DNA of 64,000 nucleotides from Flavobacterium sp. 1. Its GTDB lineage: Bacteria > Bacteroidota > Bacteroidia > Flavobacteriales > Flavobacteriaceae. The notes beneath the pieces are model-generated. The model was given only the letters and a program-made list of their open reading frames with translations, had not been told where the DNA came from and searched no databases. Shown here in pieces: positions 60,762 through 64,000 of this stretch. Position 1 is the first letter of the stretch; each line of letters opens with the position of its first letter. Both the position numbers and the translations under genes were made by a program. The stretch covers positions 4,154,001 to 4,218,000 of the forward strand of contig NZ_PGER01000001.1 in NCBI RefSeq assembly GCF_002797935.1, written 5' to 3'.

Positions 60762-62036
60762 ATGAATATTTTACTATTAGGATCTGGAGGAAGAGAACAT
60801 GCTTTTGCGTGGAAAATGATTCAAAGTCCGCTTTGTGACACCCTTTTTGTAGCACCAGGAAATGCGGGTACTGCTCAAATTGCCAAAAACATTGACATCA
60901 GCGCCACTGATTTCGAAGCTATAAAAGCATTGGTTATCAAAGAAAATATAGAAATGGTAGTTGTAGGTCCAGAAGATCCTTTGGTAAAAGGGATTTATGA
61001 TTTTTTCTTAAATGACGAAGATTTAAAAGAGATTCCAGTAATTGGTCCTTCAAAATTAGGTGCAACATTAGAAGGAAGTAAAGAGTTTGCCAAAGAATTT
61101 TTGATAAAACACAGAATTCCGACAGCGGCTTACGATAGTTTCACTGCTGAAACTGTTGAAAAAGGATGTAAGTTTCTAGAAACTTTACAGCCTCCTTATG
61201 TATTAAAAGCAGATGGTTTGGCCGCAGGAAAAGGCGTTTTGATTATTCAGGATTTGGCAGAAGCTCAGGCTGAGTTGAGAAACATGTTAGTTGGTCAAAA
61301 ATTTGGCGCAGCAAGTTCCAAAGTAGTTATCGAAGAATTTCTTGACGGAATTGAATTAAGCTGTTTTGTGTTGACTGATGGTAAAAGCTACAAAATTTTG
61401 CCGACGGCCAAAGATTATAAACGTATTGGCGAAGGAGATACAGGTTTGAACACAGGCGGAATGGGAGCGGTTTCTCCAGTTCCTTATGTTGACGCTGTTT
61501 TGATGGAAAAAATTGAAACTCGTATTGTAAAACCTACCATTGAAGGTTTTCAAAAGGATGGAATTGCATACAAAGGTTTTGTCTTTATTGGGCTAATCAA
61601 TGTTAATAATGAGCCAATTGTTATTGAATACAACGTGAGAATGGGAGACCCGGAAACTGAAGTGGTTGTTCCAAGATTAAAATCTGACTTAGTCGAATTA
61701 TTTTTGGCTGTGGCCAATGAAAAACTAGACGAATTCAATCTGGAAGTGGATGAAAGAAGCGCGACGACAGTTATGATTGTTTCTGGCGGCTATCCTGAAG
61801 ATTTTGAAAAAGGAAAAGTAATCACGGGACTTGAAAAAGTTACAGATTCTATCGTTTTTCATGCAGGAACAAAATTGGACAACGGTTATGTGGTAAGCAA
61901 CGGGGGAAGAGTAATGGCTATTACTTCGTATGGTGATAACTTTCAGGAAGCTTTGAATAAATCATACAAAAATGTAGACCAGATACATTTTGACAAAATG
62001 AATTTTAGAAAAGATATTGGATTCGATTTAATCTAA
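60762..62036 (+). CDS. purD: phosphoribosylamine--glycine ligase
   Basis: A 424-residue GARS enzyme: MNILLLGSGGREHAFAWKM at the N-terminus, MVVVGPEDPLVKGI, then the ATP-grasp LKADGLAAGKGVLI (about 148-161) and NTGGMGAVSPVPY. The NVRMGDPETEVVVPRL block (about 290-305) follows. It catalyses step two of purine synthesis (5-phosphoribosylamine + glycine). The length is standard. Confidence 0.97.
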   Translation: MNILLLGSGGREHAFAWKMIQSPLCDTLFVAPGNAGTAQIAKNIDISATDFEAIKALVIKENIEMVVVGPEDPLVKGIYDFFLNDEDLKEIPVIGPSKLGATLEGSKEFAKEFLIKHRIPTAAYDSFTAETVEKGCKFLETLQPPYVLKADGLAAGKGVLIIQDLAEAQAELRNMLVGQKFGAASSKVVIEEFLDGIELSCFVLTDGKSYKILPTAKDYKRIGEGDTGLNTGGMGAVSPVPYVDAVLMEKIETRIVKPTIEGFQKDGIAYKGFVFIGLINVNNEPIVIEYNVRMGDPETEVVVPRLKSDLVELFLAVANEKLDEFNLEVDERSATTVMIVSGGYPEDFEKGKVITGLEKVTDSIVFHAGTKLDNGYVVSNGGRVMAITSYGDNFQEALNKSYKNVDQIHFDKMNFRKDIGFDLI

Positions 62037-62043
62037 AAATAAA

Positions 62044-62085
62044 AAAACACGAATTGAACTTATTATAATGTTCAATTCGTGTTTT
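62044..62085 (+). terminator. bidirectional terminator between purD and the DUF6341-like gene
   Basis: A 16-bp stem AAAACACGAATTGAAC/GTTCAATTCGTGTTTT encloses TTATTATAAT, with A and T runs on the two sides. It lies 7 bases past the purD stop and 19 bases from the convergent gene stop. Confidence 0.85.
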
Positions 62086-62103
62086 AATTTTTATTTGGAT
62101 TGA

Positions 62104-62343
62104 TTATTTTTCGTCGCCCAAAAAAGAATGTGCTGTTGTATCTTGATACTCTTCACCATTTTCTTTGTGTAATTTTAATTGTTTAATCCAATAAACAATA
62201 GCAACTGCACAAATAATCATAAAGATCCAGTTGATAGTATTGGCACCAAACCAAGATTTAAGTTCTAATGAACGTAAAAAGTCTAAAGGAGCGAATAAAA
62301 TGTTTACAAATAAATATTGTATTCCTTCAAAAAATGATGTCAT
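62104..62343 (-). CDS. DUF6341-like small membrane protein
   Basis: 79 residues with one strong transmembrane helix (INWIFMIICAVAIVYWIKQL, about 37-56) after an amphipathic N-terminus, and a polar tail ending TTAHSFLGDEK. From memory it matches the DUF6341 proteins that neighbour DUF6427 and upp in Flavobacteriia, sometimes mislabelled as uracil phosphoribosyltransferase. It has no PRPP motif and cannot be that enzyme. Function unknown. Confidence 0.6.
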   Translation of the reverse strand: MTSFFEGIQYLFVNILFAPLDFLRSLELKSWFGANTINWIFMIICAVAIVYWIKQLKLHKENGEEYQDTTAHSFLGDEK

Positions 62344-62487
62344 AATGTATCTCTTTAATTTTTTATTATTTTATTTTCGGAATTTTGAACATCAAAAAAC
62401 AGAATTCGTTTGAATCTTTTTTAATCTTGCCCAATTCCTTTTTAAACAAGTATTATATTTACAGTCACAAAAGTATAAAATATCCTT

Positions 62488-63417
62488 ATGATAACAAGTG
62501 TTTTTAGAAAATCTACACCATTTAATTTTTCTTTGGTTGTTATTTTAATGCTGGTTTTCTTTTTTCTATATCAGATCCAAGATTCAGCTTGGACAAATTC
62601 TACTATTCTTATTCTTCAAAAAAGCGGTTTATTTCTGATTTTATTTGCAACGGTTTTTCTGAATAGTTTTATTTCCAAAAAAAACGGATTGAGCAGGGAC
62701 AGTACTTACACAGCTTTTTTTACTTTTTTACTCCTAATTTTTTTCCCAGACTTATTCAACAATCCCAATTTAATTATATCCAATTTTTTTGTCCTGTTAG
62801 CCATTAGAAGACTTGTTTCTTTGCAGACTCTTAAAGAATCCAAAGAGAAACTTTTTGATGCCTCATTATGGATTTTTATGGCAGCTTTATTTCAGTTTTG
62901 GAGTATTTTATATATTCTTTTGGTATTTATATCGGTTATATTTCATGTTTCCAGAGATTATAGAAATTGGGTTATTCCATTTATTGCTCTTTTTGCAGTA
63001 TCTATTTTGTTTGTTGCCTGCTCTTTAATTTTTGATATCCACAGTATTGCATTTTTAAAAGAAAGCAGTAAAATTGATTTAAGCCTTGATTATTTTACCA
63101 ATAATTATCAAAACGCAACTTTTTCGATATACATTACGGTGGCATTATTTTTTGTAATCTCAACGTTTTCTACCTTGTCGAGCAGACCTCTGGTGTTGCT
63201 TTCTTCGTATAAAAAAATCATCGCTTCGTTTTTTATCGGAATCTTAGTTTTCGTTTTATCTGCCAATAAAAGCAATGAAACATTAGTATTTACTTTTGCA
63301 CCATTGGCGATAATGGCAACAACTCACATCGAAATATCGCAGCCTAAACTAAAAGAAGAAATTGTGATATTTGTGCTTTTAGCATGCAGTTTATTTGCCT
63401 TTTTTTCGCAGTTATAA
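62488..63417 (+). CDS. DUF6427-like polytopic membrane protein
   Basis: 309 residues with about eight transmembrane helices from an N-terminal region (STPFNFSLVVILMLVFFFLY) to the C-terminus (IVIFVLLACSLFAFF). The start and context (next to DUF6341-like and upp) match the Bacteroidota DUF6427 family as I recall it. No enzyme motif is visible. It overlaps upp by six bases at their 3' ends. Confidence 0.65.
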   Translation: MITSVFRKSTPFNFSLVVILMLVFFFLYQIQDSAWTNSTILILQKSGLFLILFATVFLNSFISKKNGLSRDSTYTAFFTFLLLIFFPDLFNNPNLIISNFFVLLAIRRLVSLQTLKESKEKLFDASLWIFMAALFQFWSILYILLVFISVIFHVSRDYRNWVIPFIALFAVSILFVACSLIFDIHSIAFLKESSKIDLSLDYFTNNYQNATFSIYITVALFFVISTFSTLSSRPLVLLSSYKKIIASFFIGILVFVLSANKSNETLVFTFAPLAIMATTHIEISQPKLKEEIVIFVLLACSLFAFFSQL

Positions 63418-64000
63418 TTTAGTGCCATAAGCCAAATCTCCAGCATCTCCAAGCCCTGGAACAATATAGCTTTTATCATTAAGTTTCTCATCAAGAGATG
63501 CAATCCAAAGATGGCAGGTATCGGGTAAATTTTGTTCCAGATACGCAACGCCTTCTGGAGCAGCAATAATTACTGCGATATGAATTTCTTTCGGAGTTCC
63601 TCTTTCCATTAGTTTATTAAAAACCGAAACTATAGATTGCCCTGTGGCTAGCATTGGGTCAACCAGCAGAATATTTTTCCCGTTAATGTCAGCAATAGCT
63701 TCATATTCAACACGAATATCAAAGTAATCATCATTATTAGGGTGATGTCTGTAAGCCGAAATAAAACCATTTTCTGCATTATCAAAATAGTTCAGGAATC
63801 CCTGATGCAAAGTCAACCCTGCCCTTAATATAGAACATACAACTAATCGATCTGCGATTTCAGTCGTTTTTTTAATGCCAAGAGGAGTTGTAATTTCAAT
63901 TGTTTTGTAATGCAGAGACTGACTTAGTTCATACGCCATAATCTCGCCAATACGCTCAACATTTCTGCGAAAGCGCATACTGTCTTTTTGAATATCGATA
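63412..64000 (-). CDS. upp: uracil phosphoribosyltransferase (5' end outside the window)
   Basis: The 3' 196 codons are present. LLVDPMLATGQSIVSVFNKLMERG (the PRPP-binding loop) and AYLEQNLPDTCHLWIASLDEKLNDKSYIVPGLGDAGDLAYG (the uracil-binding end) are both clear. IDIQKDSMRFRRNVERIGEIM reads on past position 63978, so that internal Met is not the start and the true 5' end lies beyond 64000. It makes UMP from uracil in pyrimidine salvage. Confidence 0.93.
   Translation of the reverse strand, partial: IDIQKDSMRFRRNVERIGEIMAYELSQSLHYKTIEITTPLGIKKTTEIADRLVVCSILRAGLTLHQGFLNYFDNAENGFISAYRHHPNNDDYFDIRVEYEAIADINGKNILLVDPMLATGQSIVSVFNKLMERGTPKEIHIAVIIAAPEGVAYLEQNLPDTCHLWIASLDEKLNDKSYIVPGLGDAGDLAYGTKL

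Overview
The window looks like a piece of a Flavobacterium-type (Bacteroidota, Flavobacteriaceae) chromosome. The DNA is AT-rich, and many genes have the Bacteroidota -7 promoter element TAnnTTTG a few tens of bases before the start. Ribosome-binding sites are weak, and families typical of this group are present (DUF4175, DUF2807, DUF6909-like, DUF6427-like, OmpH/Skp, GH3-like, ORF6N). Core genes are mnmG, ybeY, gltX, glnS, folB, rnr, rpiB, tex, tatA, purD and upp (cut by the right edge), plus one tRNA-Cys(GCA).

Layout. 0-7.3 kb is an accessory zone. It holds a gene fragment of an S41 peptidase, a SIMPL-domain gene and a DUF5984-like gene, each bracketed by attC-like palindromes and a second ~130-bp palindromic repeat (possibly an integrase-less cassette array). 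It also has a frameshifted secreted protein, a lipoprotein with a HECIH zinc motif, an XRE-like regulator, a nine-unit 22-bp satellite and several palindromic repeats. 7.3-30.1 kb is mainly housekeeping and almost entirely on the minus strand: helicase, OmpH, methyltransferase, GNAT, mnmG, ybeY, DUF4175, a small stress/envelope operon (YtxH, holin-like, DUF6327-like), glnS, LysE and rnr. Six parS-like sites (core CACGTG) lie between 11.9 and 14.8 kb.

At 30.4-31.3 kb an AT-rich gene-free stretch coincides with a switch of gene direction from mostly minus to mostly plus. Together with the nearby parS cluster this makes it a candidate replication origin. To the right come rpiB, a CDF metal exporter, tex, a two-gene restriction-modification-like pair (methylase plus PD-(D/E)XK protein), a Crp/Fnr regulator and a nitrate-uptake-like operon (porin, NrtA-, NrtB- and NrtC-like proteins). 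tatA, a truncated M23-like membrane protein, a GH3-family enzyme and a DUF6909-like protein follow.

49.7-58.7 kb is an exopolysaccharide or O-antigen cluster. It runs from a Wzz-like protein through a flippase, two polytopic membrane proteins (candidate polymerase and ligase), a GT4, a UDP-glucuronate decarboxylase and a polyprenyl-phosphate sugar transferase to a GT2. After it come a frameshifted ORF6N gene, a PaaK/CapK-like adenylating enzyme, purD, two small membrane-protein genes and upp.

All functional calls are made by reading the sequence and recalling protein families. No database search was run.
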